Shown here: in pieces, positions 43,946-55,636 of the stretch
How positions within the stretch are numbered: position 1 is the stretch's first letter
Layout: each line of letters begins with the position of its first letter
Assembly (NCBI GenBank): GCA_027924585.1
Contig: BSBM01000486.1
Span: 40,936,001-41,000,000 of the forward strand
From: Larix kaempferi
Taxonomy: Eukaryota > Streptophyta > Pinopsida > Pinales > Pinaceae
DNA length: 64,000 nt
Direction of reading: 5' to 3'
Translations under genes and position numbers: made by a program
The notes under the pieces: model-generated
What the model saw: only the letters and a program-made list of their open reading frames with translations
Databases searched by the model: none
What the model was told of the DNA's origin: nothing

Positions 43946-44785
43946 TGTAACATGAAAAACCTGCACAAAACAACATGCTAATCCTTTCCAAATATGATAA
44001 AAATGAGTATGGAATCACTTTAAAAATTTTAACATATAAATTTCAGCTATTTGTGAATAAAATGTAGCATATAAAAAAGCCGGAAATGATGATTTTTTAG
44101 AGCAAAATAAGTACAAATCTGCAATAAGAAATAGTTAGTTAGAATAGGCCAAGTTCCTCAATAGTTGTTTGAACAATGGGGTATCCCACCTGGGAATCCC
44201 ACTCTCCAAGCTTAAGTAGCTTGTAACACAACTAGCTTCAAATGCACAAGGGGTGAGAGATCAAACAAAAAAATGAGAAATCATTTATTCAAACTAGACG
44301 TCCACGAAATTCTCAAATGCTAAGAAAATAACCCACATTACATGTAACAACAATATTACAATATTATTCTCAAGCAATACAATTTGCTTGAGATCCACAA
44401 ATGCAAGCAAGAAACTACAATGCTATAATGTTACCTCACATAAAGCCAAGAACCAAATTTACTACAAAGATTTCTCTCCATTTACATCAAAAGCTGGAAA
44501 TTACAATGGCTCACTTCTTTGGACAAGAATGGAAGCAAGAGAGCAAGAGAGCAAGAAAGAGTGAGAGCATGAGAGATTGTGGAAGAAGAGAGATTGTCAG
44601 CCAAAATGAGGAGGAGCAGCCTCCTTAAATTGGAAAAGAGAGAGGGGAGAGTTCATTTGCATGAGTGACATTTGTCACTTGGAGGGAAAGGGGGCCCATG
44701 AAGGGGGGTGCACTTCCTTGGGTTAAAAATAACAAACAATGGGGGGAAAAAACCCCCCACCCATGTTTTATATTTCATTGTTAGG
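43946..44785 (-). repeat. Possible outer part of the element E 3' LTR
   Basis: It starts TGTAACATG, which could pair with the end CATTACA at 60077-60083 once element F is removed, giving an LTR of about 1.6 kb. No second copy lies in the window, so the left boundary is a guess. Purine-rich GAGCAAGAGAGC runs lie near 44530. Confidence 0.3.
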
Positions 44786-45317
44786 TGTTAGATTTTCATA
44801 CAATTATAGAATAATAATTTACTTGCATAAATTCAATAGGATCACTAGAAGAAAGACAAGGCACATAAACAATAACACAAGAGCTTTATCTTGGGAAACC
44901 CAAACGAGAGAAAACCCAACAACCTTTGCATAGAGATGATAATTCCGAGAACATAGTACAATAATGAGAGAGAAAAGATGGAAATACTTTCCAAGTAGAA
45001 ACCCCAAAAATTTCTCCTTGTTACAGGTGCGAATCTTTCTCTAGGTGATGCGAACTTCACTTGAGTGGATGAGTGAATAATGAGGTGAAATTTCACTCTA
45101 TTTATACAAGTGCCAAACTGGCCTTTTCCCTAACTGGGTTGACTTCTCTTGGGGAATAATAAATAATTTATTTTATATTTCTTTTGCTTTCTTTTCACCC
45201 CAAGGCTTACATTGTTCTTTCTAGGGTTTACATGATTAATTACATCAAGTTCAACTCCCTTAGGAGGTACAATCAAATACAATAATAATATCTTCCGAAG
45301 TTGCATAAATTCCAACA
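44786..45317 (-). repeat. Element F 3' LTR
   Basis: 532 bp, homologous to 58771-59330. A minus-strand TATAAATAGAG box lies at 45096-45106. Just inside, the minus strand reads TTAAGAGGGAG before TGTTGGAATT, the polypurine tract and LTR start. Confidence 0.9.
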
Positions 45318-45550
45318 CTCCCTCTTAACACGGAAGGTATTCTTCGGTCTTCATCAACATCACGATCATCTAGGTTTCATCTGTACATCTATACTCTCTC
45401 AATCATCTCTATACATACTGAAGGTTGTCAACATAGTCTCAGTCCTTCGAGAAGTGTCATCATGCATCAACTCCACTAGTCCTTCGGTGAGTCCAAGAGA
45501 GTCTCTCCATCCTACTTGGATGTCTGAGAGATTGGCTTTACCATCTGCTT

Positions 45551-45711
45551 TACCATATTCTACTTGTTCGTCTCATATGCCGATGGGATCCTCCCATACC
45601 TGGCTGAGAACCTGTACAAGCAGAGGTGCATGACCATATACTACCTATTCATCTCATCTACCGATGGGGTACTCCCATACCTGGCTGAGAACCTGGACGA
45701 GTAGAGGCACT
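45551..45711. repeat. ~81-bp tandem duplication downstream of element F pol
   Basis: Two copies (45551-45630 and 45632-45711) share CTCCCATACCTGGCTGAGAA and surrounding bases. They lie between pol and the 3' LTR; the C-terminal end of the last frame runs into one copy. Confidence 0.75.
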
Positions 45712-46297
45712 TGGGTGAAAGCAGGGTAAAAATCTCTATGTCTCTCTCCCTCTCAAGGGGGGATACGTTCTCTTCTACTCCAACTATTTCATGAAAGTAT
45801 TCAAACTTCATCCTAGAAAGAGGCTTGGTGAGAACATCTGCAGTTTGGTCATCTGTCAGAACATACTGTAACTCGACCGCACCTTTCTGCACCATATCAC
45901 AAATGAAGTGATATCGAAACTCTATATGCTTCAAACTGTCATGAAATACATGATTCACTGACATCTGCACACAACTCTGGTTATCATAGTGAATCACAGT
46001 TGGATTTGGAATCTGGCCAAACAATCCTACAAGGATTTTACGAATCCATACTGCTTCTTAGGTTGCTGTACTAGTAGCCATATACTCGGCCTCTGCAATA
46101 ATAAGTGCTACTGAGTTTTGCTTCCTGTTGCACCAGGAAATCACTGCAGAACCCAAAATGAAGCAACATCTGGAAGTGCTCTTCCTATCTGCAACACATC
46201 CGACCCAATCTGAGTCTGTAAACCCCTGCAATCTCAAGTCACATTTTGAAGCATATCTCAAGCCATATCCCACAATGCTACGCAAGTATCTGAGCAC
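45641..46297 (-). pseudogene. Element F RNase H
   Basis: Copia RNase H on the minus strand. VGYGLRYASKCDLRLQGF, DSDWVGCVADRKSTSRCCF and LIIAEAEYMA are in 46058-46297. HYDNQSCVQM, HIEFRYHFICDMVQKGAVELQ and ADVLTKPLSRMKFEYF are in 45641-46024. Both parts are in the same frame, separated by a stop. It would remove RNA from the RNA-DNA hybrid during copying. Confidence 0.9.
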
Positions 46298-46321
46298 ATG
46301 TTTTGCAACAATCCAATGAAT

Positions 46322-47136
46322 CTACCTCGGTTCACACATGAACTGACTGAGAGCATTCACAACAAAACATATATTTGGTCTGGTGTTCGTTAGATACATC
46401 AAGGACCCAATCAGCTGGCGATACATAGTGGGATCAATCAAATTTGAATCTGAAGCAGAATCCCTCAGCTTCTTCAAATTTGCATCCATCGGAGTGGCCA
46501 TGGATTTACAGTCCAACATTCCAAATCTTTTTAGTATATCTATGGTGTACTTTTATTGACCTAGGAAAATATCCTTCTGCCTCTGCCATAATTCTAATCC
46601 CAAGAAGTAATGCATCAATCCAAGGTCCTTCATTTCAAACTCAGAGGCAAGTTTCTTCTTACACCATACGATAAGCTTCTCATTTCCAGTGAGAAACAGG
46701 TCATCAACATAAATGACCAAAATCAGTGGCTCATCATCCACAACCTTGTAGTAAAGGTTGGGGTCTGCATCACTCTTAGCGAATCCCAAAATCACCAGGA
46801 ATCTGTCTATCCGTCCATACCAAGCACGAGGTGCTTGCTTGAGTCCATACAAGGCATTTTTCAATTTGCATACATGAGACTCCTTTCCATGAACAATAAA
46901 TCCTTCTAGTTGCTCAATATATACTTCTTCCTCAATAAAACCATTGAGAAAGGCTGTCTTGAAATCCATCTAATGCAACTTCCATCCCGTAGTTGAAGCA
47001 ATAGCAATGATCGATCTGATGGAAGTATATTGAGCCACAAGATCAAATGTCTCATCATAATCGACTCCCTCTTTCTGGCAGAAACCTCTGGCAACAAATC
47101 TAGCCTTGTATTTTTCAACACTCCCATCTGCTCCAT
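46322..47136 (-). pseudogene. Element F reverse transcriptase
   Basis: RVT_2 domain with MDFKTAFLNGFIEEEVYIEQ, LYGLKQAPRAWYGRID and the catalytic YVDD (46700-46711), then FEMKDLGLMHYFLGLE and GSLMYLTNTRPNICFVVNALS. Stops lie near 46552 and 46320. A frame change between 47181 and 46970 separates it from the upstream part, where remains of the KARFVARGF region are read at 46906-47136. Confidence 0.9.
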
Positions 47137-47180
47137 ACTTGATTTTGTATAACCACTAAGAATTCACTATTGACTTCCCC

Positions 47181-47912
47181 TCAGGTTTCGGCACAACCTC
47201 CCACACACCATTCTTCATGATGGATTGGTTCTTCCACCATGGAATCCTCCCAAACTTGGTGTCTGGATGCTTCTTCATAAGTGGTAGGTTCTGAGTCAAT
47301 GATGTGACTCATCAATGCTACATAACTGAAGAACCTCTGAGGTATTTTACTTTCTCGGAAATTACCATGTGGAGCTTCATGCCCCTCTGCATCCTGCAAA
47401 TTTTGTTGTGCCCATCTAGGTCTTTTTTGGCCTACTGCAATATCTATGGGAACATCAACCGGCTCAACTAGATCAATCGGATCAATGGGTTCATCCTTCT
47501 CTGCTAACTCCCTCTGAACTGGAGGGGGATATGATCTCATCTCCTTTGATCCTAGCATCTCCTCATCATCGATATCCATGTATGATCCTCTTCCTTTCCT
47601 GACAACCATTTCTTCTTCAAATGACACATCCCTGCTGACTTCGATCTATCTGGATCCTAGGATATAAATCCTGTAGGCCTTTGAAGATTCACTGTATCCC
47701 ACGAAAGTTACCTTCTTTCCTGAAGGTTCTAACTTTGTCCTTTTCTCCTTGGGCACATGTATATAGACTGGACAACCAAAGATCTGTAGGTGAACCACTT
47801 CTAGTTTTACTCCTGTGAAATCTTCTTCTGGAGTCATGTTCTTCACTATCTTATGTGGGCATCTGTTTTGTACATATACAGTTGTTCTGGATGCTTCTGC
47901 CCATAAGAACAT
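47181..47912 (-). pseudogene. Element F integrase C-terminus and linker
   Basis: MFLWAEASRTTVYVQNRCPH, IFGCPVYIHVPKEKRTKLEP and GYSESSKAYRIY (47646-47912) are typical of the copia integrase C-terminal region. A stop at 47646 is followed in the same frame by an acidic, Pro-rich linker (47181-47627) that ends near the start of reverse transcriptase (YEEASRHQVWEDSM). Confidence 0.85.
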
Positions 47913-48065
47913 AGGTAGACTCTAGTCATGTATCATGGCTTTGGCTTGCTCCACAATTGTTCTGTTCTTTCTTTCAGCAACCCCATTTTTTGGGGGGTTG
48001 TAGGGAACTGTGAGATCCCTCTTAATTCCTTCTTCCTTGCATAAATAATTGAAATATGTAGAGGT

Positions 48066-48911
48066 TTATTCTCCACCATTATCTGATCTCAGGATCTTGA
48101 TCCTCTTTCCTGACAAATTCTTGACTTGTGCTTTGAATTCTTTGAATTTGTTGAGTACTTCCTCAGATTCCTTGGTCTTGAGAAAGTATATCCAGGTCTT
48201 TCGTGAGTAGTCATCAATGAATGTTACATAGTAATGATATCTGCCCAATGAAGCAACTGTCATGGGTCCACACAATTCAGAGTGCACTAGATCCAAAATT
48301 CCTTTAGATATGCTCTCACTATCTGGGAAAGATCTCTTGGCATTCTTTCCAAGTGCACATCCTCTACATGTTCCATAATGGTCTACCTGAAGCACTCGTA
48401 AACCTGTCACTATATTGTTCAATGCTGGGAGAGCTCTATAATTTAGATGAGCTAGTCTTGTGTGCCACAACTCACCCATACTTATAGAGTCATGGACTAG
48501 GGCTTGAGCTGGTGGAGTGTTCAGTCGGTACAAGCTCTCCTCTCTCACACCAATTACCTTGGTTGTATCCATGCTTGAATTTTTGTGCCAAGCAAGCACT
48601 TTCCCATAAGAAAATGCTACTTTATATCCCTTGTTCTCCAAGGCTGAGATGGAGACAAGGTTTCTTTTCATACCAGGTACATAAAGCACATCACTCAAGT
48701 GTAGTGTATCACTAGACTCTAGATGAAGGGAGGTGGCCCCAGATCCCTTCACAGTGTAGTTAACATCATCTCCAAGTACAACACGGAGATGAGAACCTTT
48801 CTCAAAAAATTCTGAAAGATTTTCTTTATATCTTTTCATGTATCTAGAAGCACCACTATCTATGAGCCAAGTATCACGAGTGGTGGGAACAATACCTAAT
48901 AAAGATGACAT
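48066..48911 (-). pseudogene. Element F protease and integrase core
   Basis: The open frame of 281 codons shows the protease motif WLIDSGASRYM near its start, then VLYVPGMKRNLVSISAL. The zinc-binding segment GELWHTRLAHL...CRGCALGK follows, then the integrase core with LDLVHSELCGPM, FIDDYSRKTWIYFLK and RSDNGGE. A stop follows at 48066, but the same frame continues at 47912 after a short gap. Confidence 0.9.
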
Positions 48912-48920
48912 GAATAATAA

Positions 48921-49321
48921 TTATGTACGATCTTCATTCCTTTGCTTCTTGTGATGATGGTCTTCTTCTACAACAACAGTTGAGGCTTCATGCTTCCTTT
49001 TGTTTGAACTTCGACAATTGTTGGTGTAATGACCATATAAATCCTTCTTCTTCTTCTTCTGGTCCGGGGGAGGACTTGATCTCCTACCTTGGTGCTTGTG
49101 ATTGTGAAAATTTCTTTTCCTTCCCATGCCTTTCTTGGCATGGGATACGAATGCTTGATTCTCCTCAAGTTGAGTGCCATGAAGTCTTTGCCTTGCTGCT
49201 ATTCTTGTTTCTTCCTGAGTGCAATCTCCCATAGCTTGTCAAATTTGGGTAGCTTGGATCTACTGCTTATACTTTGAATGAAAGAATCCCAAGATGATGG
49301 AAGACCATTTAGAGTAGTAAT
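48921..49321 (-). pseudogene. Element F gag, C-terminal part
   Basis: This follows element G on the minus strand, with the region FIQSISSRSKLPKFDKLWEI upstream and a basic, Lys/Arg-rich stretch ending HYTNNCRSSNKRKHE, which resembles a decayed zinc knuckle. It is separated from the N-terminal gag (57982-58735) by element G at the GTAAT target site. Across that site the frame reads on as a standard copia gag segment. Confidence 0.75.
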
Positions 49322-49936
49322 TGTTAAATTAATGTAACTTCGAAGAATATTCTACTTGTACTTTAAATTATTATTGTACCTTCGTCGAAGATGTTTTACC
49401 TCCGTTCGGGGATGTCATTATTACATTTGGTCATGTAAAAGTCATGAGGTAAAACCTCCATTGTAAGTCGGGTTGTTAGTACCCAAAAGAATGTAATATA
49501 AATATTGATTGAGTATTCCTAGAGAGGTCGGACCAGTTAAGTTATTCAGGCCGACCTAGTTAGGTTAAAAGCAAGTGAAAAGTAAAGTATAAATAGAGAG
49601 TGACTTCCTCTCATTTGTACCATTCACTCACTCAAACATTGCGCACTAGAGGAGAGAGGAAGATTGCGAAGGAGGAGGAGAAGGGTTCTTGGCTCTTGTT
49701 TTTGGGTTTTGTCTATTTTCTTTGTGAGACTTATTTTTGGGCATTGTACTTTAGTAATCTATATTGAGAAAGCTATTGCTGGGTTTTCTTCCCCTTGAGG
49801 GTTTCACAGGATAAATTGTTGTGTACCTTGTGATTGTGTGTCTTTCAAAGATCCTATTTATGCTTTTGTTATTGTGAAAATGTATTAAATGCTAATGAAG
49901 TAGGAATCTAAGTTATTGCAGCATATAAACTTAACA
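49322..49936 (+). repeat. Element G 5' LTR
   Basis: 615 bp, TGTTAAATTAATG to CTTAACA, followed by the primer site TGGTATCAGAGCTAG (49937-49951). A TATAAATAGAGAG box starts at 49589. Confidence 0.92.
49589..49596 (+). promoter_or_regulatory. TATA box of element G LTR
   Basis: TATAAATA, kept in the right LTR at 55904-55911. It is followed by GAGAGTGACTTCC and CCATTCACTCACTCAA. The leader of element F has a closely similar ATTCACTCATCCACTCAA. Confidence 0.6.
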
Positions 49937-49951
49937 TGGTATCAGAGCTAG
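49937..49951 (+). other. Primer binding site, tRNA-Met type (element G)
   Basis: TGGTATCAGAGCTAG directly follows the LTR end CTTAACA, the usual copia layout. Confidence 0.9.
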
Positions 49952-50341
49952 ACTGAAAATAGCAGCTCTCACTAGGTAAATCTCTCTCTCCTTCTCCGGA
50001 CAAGAAAAATTAGGCCTTTCTACTGAAGTGGAATTTTTGAGTGTATGTGGCATAGGGAAGTGTGCCCCTCCAAGGCGCATCTATTGGAACCAATATAGAA
50101 ATTTTTCAGTGGATAAATCTTCCAGAAAGTCAAACCCTAGTTTGACTTTGGACCAGAAAAACCAGAAAACTAGAAACTACAGTCCAGAATTTCACAAGTC
50201 AGTTTTAGGGGTGAAATTTTGGATTCTTCATAAACGTACTATGCCAACATACTCGCCTCAGTCAAGCGCATATTTTGGTGAGTTCAGTTTTCAATTTTGA
50301 GAAATTTTAATATTTGGTCATTTTCTTCTCTCCGGGATAAG

Positions 50342-51135
50342 ATGGCTCCAAGCACTAAGCTTGATGACAAGTTGGAAGGCATAGAAAATTTCCGTACTTG
50401 GAAATACAGAATTGGACTCATTCTAGAAGATACTGATCTTGCAAATTTTGTTAAAGAAGTTGTGCCAGAATCTGAATAAGCTGAAGCAAAGGAAAGCATA
50501 AGAAGGATATGATTAGAGCCATGAGGATCATAGAAGACTCCATCAAAGATCACTTGATTCCTCAAGTGTCCTCCAAGAAAACTCCAAAGGAGATGTTTGA
50601 TGCCCTATCAAGAATGTATGAATGAAGAAACATTAATCGAAAGATGAATTTGAGAACCCAACTCAAAAGTACAAAGATGAGTCAAGGTGAATCCATCCAA
50701 TAATATTTTACAAGGGTTTCTCAATTCAAAGAACAACTAGAAGAAATTGGAAACATTGATGAAGATGAATTAGTGATGACCGATCTCAATGGTCTTACTA
50801 GACCATGGGAATCTTTTATCCAAACAATGTGTTCAAAAAATGAAAGTCTACAATTTGAAATTGTATGGGAAGAATGTGTTCAAGAGGAAGCTAGAGTGGC
50901 AAATCGAGAAGCACTACTCAGAGATGATGATCAAGCTCTAGCTACCCATACTAAAAGAGGAAAGGGAAAACCTCATTTCAAGAAGGAAAACCATAAGGAG
51001 TTTCATCCTCCTAAGAAGTTTCAGAAGTACAAGAAGAGAAACTACAAGCAAAAATACTTCTCTTCTTATCAATGTTTTCATTGTGATAAGATGGGACATA
51101 TTGCCAAAGATTGTCTAGTAAGAAAAGAAGAATAA
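50342..51135 (+). pseudogene. Element G gag
   Basis: It starts at ATG 50342 (MAPSTKLDDKLEGIENFRTWK), a typical copia gag N-terminus. Stops follow after residue 45, and the frame changes before 50773. The later part has LNGLTRPWESFIQTM, a basic stretch and the zinc knuckle CFHCDKMGHIAKDC near its end. It would coat the element RNA in particles. Confidence 0.85.
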
Positions 51136-52699
51136 AAAAATACATCATGCTCATTTTTCTGAAGATAAAGAAGAAGAAGAAGAAGGACCTGCCAGGAAGT
51201 TACCAAAGGAAGAAATTGAAGAATATGTCATATAATGGTGGTGTTTCAAAGCACTCTCTCAATCTTGAAGAAAATGACTCCCCTCAGAAAGTTTCACTAG
51301 GAGAATAGGAGAATACACATACAGGATTGATTCAGGAACTTTGATGATGAAGAATGATGTACTACATCTCAACTTTAGAAAGATCTTAGAATTGCTTTTA
51401 TAGAAGATGCAATTGTTATTGAGTCAAAATAAGGTGGCTCACATAAGATCACTTAGAAACAACTTTGATCTATGGTAGAAGACTTGATCAACATTATAGA
51501 TCATAAGCAAGAAAGGCATAGAACCTCAGAATCAGATGATGGAGTAGAGCTCACCATCATACATTCCAGTAATCCCTACAAGGAGACTAGGATCAAAAGA
51601 GACCCTACCAAACAAACAAAGATAAGTATTTGAATTGTCATTTTTATTTAATTGTTTAAGTGATATTGTCCAGTTGTGTACACATTTATTTGGGATGTGT
51701 ATTATGCACGTTAGAATGTTTGCATTGATATGCATGTGGTAGGTAAGTGGCCTATGGTACTATACAACATTCCATTGCTACTTATCTAGAGTGAAACCTC
51801 TTTGCTGACATATTGGGAGTAGTGCACGCTCTTAATAATGTTTTGGTAGAGATGGAAGGCATCTATAAAGTTACCGTATGAATACGGGATATGGATGAAT
51901 GATGTGTTGAATCATTGGCTAAGATAGCATTATGACAGTGTGAACTATGTTTTTATGCATATGTTTTGGAAACTATGAAATGTTTCTAACCATGCTACTA
52001 AATTTGACTTGTAGGAAGTATCGTACATGATCACCTACAAATGAAGAATGATGAGACTTGTTTCGTAGAACAAGTGACGATGGTTCAACTATAAACAAGA
52101 CTTATGAAATCAAGCAGAGGAAGTTGACTATGACGAGATGTTGCTCTAGTAGCCAGACTCATGGTGTAATCAAAGTAGAAGAAGATATCGAGCAACCTCT
52201 AAGACTCAGAGAACGACATGTGTGCATATTGAAGAATACTTTGTACGGGCGCAGAAGTCACCCATGGACAGAATGATGAGATCAAGGATCACCTAGAGTG
52301 ATGAGACATCAACCTTTTCTACATGGTTGAAGATGAGAAGCTCATAGATGGGTGCAAGAGAGAAATTACAACAGAGTTCGAGATCTTGGTATCCAGTGAC
52401 TTAGAAGATGAAATAGATGGATACACAGAATATCATCAGAAGAGAAGGCTACCAGTCACTCTAGTGAAAAATGTCCAGATACAGAAAGTATAAGATGTAG
52501 AGGGAGGATAGTGCTTAGTTATAGAAGGAGCATGAAAACTCTGCTTCAGAGGAAGTGACTACAGTACAGATGGAGAGACACGGTTGTTTGCCCTAGTATG
52601 TAGTAGAAATCCTGAAAATATTTGATATGTTGGAGAGTAAATCCATGGATACAAATTTGAAGTTGTTGATTGATGCTTCGTCAGAATTAGTGGATGTGA
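51136..52699 (+). pseudogene. Element G: decayed region between gag and the polymerase remnant
   Basis: A weak protease trace (YRIDSG near 51320) is all that is left of protease. I see no integrase signatures. Around 52180-52270 a fragment like the polymerase region REREHVCKLKKSLYGLK is read (RERHVCILKNTLYG). Most of integrase and the first half of reverse transcriptase appear deleted or unrecognisable. Confidence 0.5.
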
Positions 52700-53383
52700 C
52701 GCTATACAAGTAGATTATTGGGTCATTGATGTATCTGACAAATACTAGGCCAGATATGTGCTTTGCTGTGAACACCTTGAGTCAAAATTTGGTTGAGCCC
52801 AGACGTGTTCACCTTATAGCTACAAAGCATGTGATGAGGTACCTAAAAGATATGGTAGACTATGATCTCATTTATACTAGATATCATGACTTTAGACTAT
52901 ATGGTTATACATATTCAGATTGGGAAAAAAGTGTCAGACAAAAAGAGCACTTTATATGGATGTTACAGTTTGGGATCAGCCATGATTTCATGACTAAGTA
53001 GGAAGCAGTCCAATGTTTCTCTCAGCATTGTAGAAGCAAAATATATTGCAGCTTGTTCTTCCAGTTGTGAAGCCATATGACTTCGGAAGCTGTTATCAGG
53101 TCTATTTGATCTGGAGTTAGATACCACAGTGATTCTATGTGATAACCAGAGATGTTTAAAGATGACAGAGAACCCTGTGTTCCATGATAAGTCGAAGCAC
53201 ACAGAAATCCATTATTTCTACATTCGTAATATGGTGCAGAAGGGAGATATAAAACTCCAATATGTGAGCACCGATGAGCAGGTTGCAGATGTGTTGACTA
53301 AGCCTCTGTCTCGTGTGAAGTTTGAGCACTTCGGTGACAATCTTGGTGTAGTCAGTAAGGACTTCCCTCGAAAAGGGGAGTAG
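52700..53383 (+). pseudogene. Element G reverse transcriptase end and RNase H
   Basis: GSLMYLTNTRPDMCFAVNTLSQ and TKHVMRYLK (52715-52850), then SDWEKSVRQK, EAKYIAACSSS-like remains near 53030, CDNQRCLKMTENPVFHDKSKH (53141 onwards) and ADVLTKPLSRVKFEHF near the end. Stops and a frame change lie between the parts. The order and motifs are those of copia RNase H. Confidence 0.85.
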
Positions 53384-53433
53384 TGCTGATGATACTATGA
53401 TGGCACAGTTGGGATTGATCATCCCTAGACAAT

Positions 53434-54150
53434 GATCCTGTAATTCTGAAAGGAAGGATAGTCTTAAATGTTGATCCTTAGACTAAAATCCCGTAATTCT
53501 GAAAGGAAGGATTGTCTAAGATGTGAGTAGTAGACAATGATCCCATAATTCCTAAAGGAAGGATCATCCAAGTGTTCTATAGTGGTATCTCCGTAAAGAT
53601 TAGGTCTCGCAATTCCGAAAGGAAGGATTGTTTGAGCACTACCAGAGTTGATGTACTGGGTCCCATAATTCCGAAAGGAAGGACTGTCCATGATCCCGTA
53701 ATTCCGAAAGGAAGGATCACCAGAGTTGATGGAATGGGTCCCGTAATTCCGAAAGGAAGGATTGTCCATGATCTCATAATTCCAAAAGGAAGGATCACCA
53801 GAGTTGATGGACTGGGTCCTGTAATTCAGAAAGGAATGACTATCCATGATCCTGTAATTCCGAAAGGAAGGATCACCAGTGTTGATGGACCAAAATCCCG
53901 TAATTCTGAAAGGAAGGATTGTACATGATCCCGTAATTATGAAAGTAAGGATCACCAGTGATGTTGGACTAGAATCCCATAATTCCGAAATGAAGGATTG
54001 TCCATGATCCCATAATTCTGAAAGGAAGGATCACCCATGTTGGAATTGATCCCGAAATTCCGAAAGGGAGGATTATCCATGATCCCGTAATTCTGAAAGG
54101 AAGGATCACCCATGTTGGAATTGATCCCAAAATTCCGAAAGGAAGGATCA
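53434..54150. repeat. Minisatellite of ~17 copies of CCCGTAATTCCGAAAGGAAG-type units
   Basis: The core ATTCCGAAAGGAAGGA recurs about 17 times. Spacing alternates between about 32 and about 45 bp over most of the array, so the higher-order unit is a dimer of about 77 bp: one half with GTCCATGATCCCG, the other with CACCAGAGTTGATGG. The array lies between the RNase H end and the 3' LTR. Long open frames on both strands follow from the repeat and are not taken as genes. Confidence 0.9.
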
Positions 54151-54359
54151 TATTGGTTGTTGATGTACCTGTTTCCATAGATGATGTTGCTCCAGCCTTG
54201 AGTTATTGACGATGATCATTGATGTTATTCCAACTTTATGTTGATGAGCCAGACTCATGTTGTCGTTGTTGTTGATGTATCAGTATTTATGATTGATGTT
54301 GTTGTTCCAGTATCCATATACTGATGATGATGTTGTTCCAACAAATTCTTGTTGTAGAT

Positions 54360-54495
54360 GATGATAATTTAGCTCTGCATTGAACAGTGAAGATGATGAT
54401 GATGGTACTTCAACTCTGTACTGAAGATGATGATGATGATACTTCAGCTCTGCACTGAAGATGATGATGATGATGATACTTCAGCTCTGTACTTG
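54360..54495. repeat. GAT-rich ~40-bp tandem repeat
   Basis: Three copies of (GAT)n followed by ACTTCAGCTCTGCACTGAA or a close variant. GATGTTCCAG-like words are scattered from 54180 to 54350 and again at 55285-55560. Confidence 0.8.
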
Positions 54496-55636
54496 TTAGG
54501 ATATTCATGTACTCCATCCTAGTCCTACCAGCATTTTCATTATTTGCATTTTCAGTCTTGCATGCATTATGCATGCATGCATGCATTTGCATGCATCCCA
54601 GTCATCAGTCCCAACACCTAGCCCTCAATTAGCTAGCCCCTGGGAGCTTCTCACTAATCAGTTTTAGACCTCCTAGTGCTTAGTGCACCTTGCATGCAAT
54701 TACATGCATCTCATGCTCCCTCTCTCACCTACCATTCAGTTGTACTTCATTTATCTTCAGTTATTTCCTTGATTTAAGGATAGACTGACTCTCAACTGAC
54801 TATATCACTCCGATAGACCTCCAGTGAGACTAGACTGCCCATTCTGACTCCAATTAGCTCCTCATGTGCCCTCCACTGAACCTCTTTCATTTAGTTAGTG
54901 CCTCCATGTGCCAGTTACACCTACCACACTCAGTTAGACTGATGATTGACAGTTACTTGTGCATTGATGACTCCACTGATGATGATGAAGACTTCTAGTT
55001 GTGCTTTGATGACACTCCAGTGATCTTTTGATCACTCCATGAAGGCTAATTCGAATTTCCACCTTGGCATTCGAATCCTCATGCATTGTATTATTTATTT
55101 GTCCATTTGTGATTAATGAATTAGTGTGTGTGAATTTATTTTGCTTCTATTCAAGTTCTATTGTATTATTATTCTGTTGCTCATTTACACTGCATTGACC
55201 ACTCTTCTTATATCTTCCTGCTTAATGATAATCTTTCTTGTGAGGTATACATCGACTCTTAGATCTGCTGTGAGGATTTCATAGTACTGAAGATGATGAT
55301 GATGTTCCAGCCTCGTGCTACAGATGGTGATGTTCCAAGATGAAGAAGATGGTGTTCTAGCCTCATTCTTCAAATGATGTTCTAGCTCTATGTTGTTGCT
55401 AATGATGCTCCATCTCTATGCTACATATGATGATGTTACAAGACGACAACGACAATGTTCCAGCAACTGGTTGCAGTTATTGATATTGATTTTTTTGAAG
55501 AGCTTCCAATGATTTATAGATGTACCAACTGATGTTCCAGATGATGCCTCCTCCTCCCTCCTTCTGATGATGTTGTGTAGAGACACACTTGTTGTTATTG
55601 TTGTTGTCAGTAGAATATCCTTCTTGTTAAGAGGAG
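54496..55636 (+). other. Element G 3' non-coding region
   Basis: It contains TGCATGCA runs (54558-54597), several degenerate GATGTTCCAG repeats, and just before the right LTR the purine tract TTAAGAGGAG (55627-55636). No coding frame is supported. Confidence 0.6.

Noticed and set aside
45301-45633. 110-codon plus-strand frame next to element F LTR
   Set aside because: It crosses the LTR boundary and the tandem duplication, antisense to the 3' region of F.
53464-53955. 163-codon minus-strand and 118-codon plus-strand frames with repeating peptide units
   Set aside because: They are produced by the minisatellite, appear on both strands, and have no start context or family match.
53434-54150. 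Possible CRISPR-like array
   Set aside because: Spacers are themselves repeated, the repeats vary, and the setting is a plant retrotransposon.
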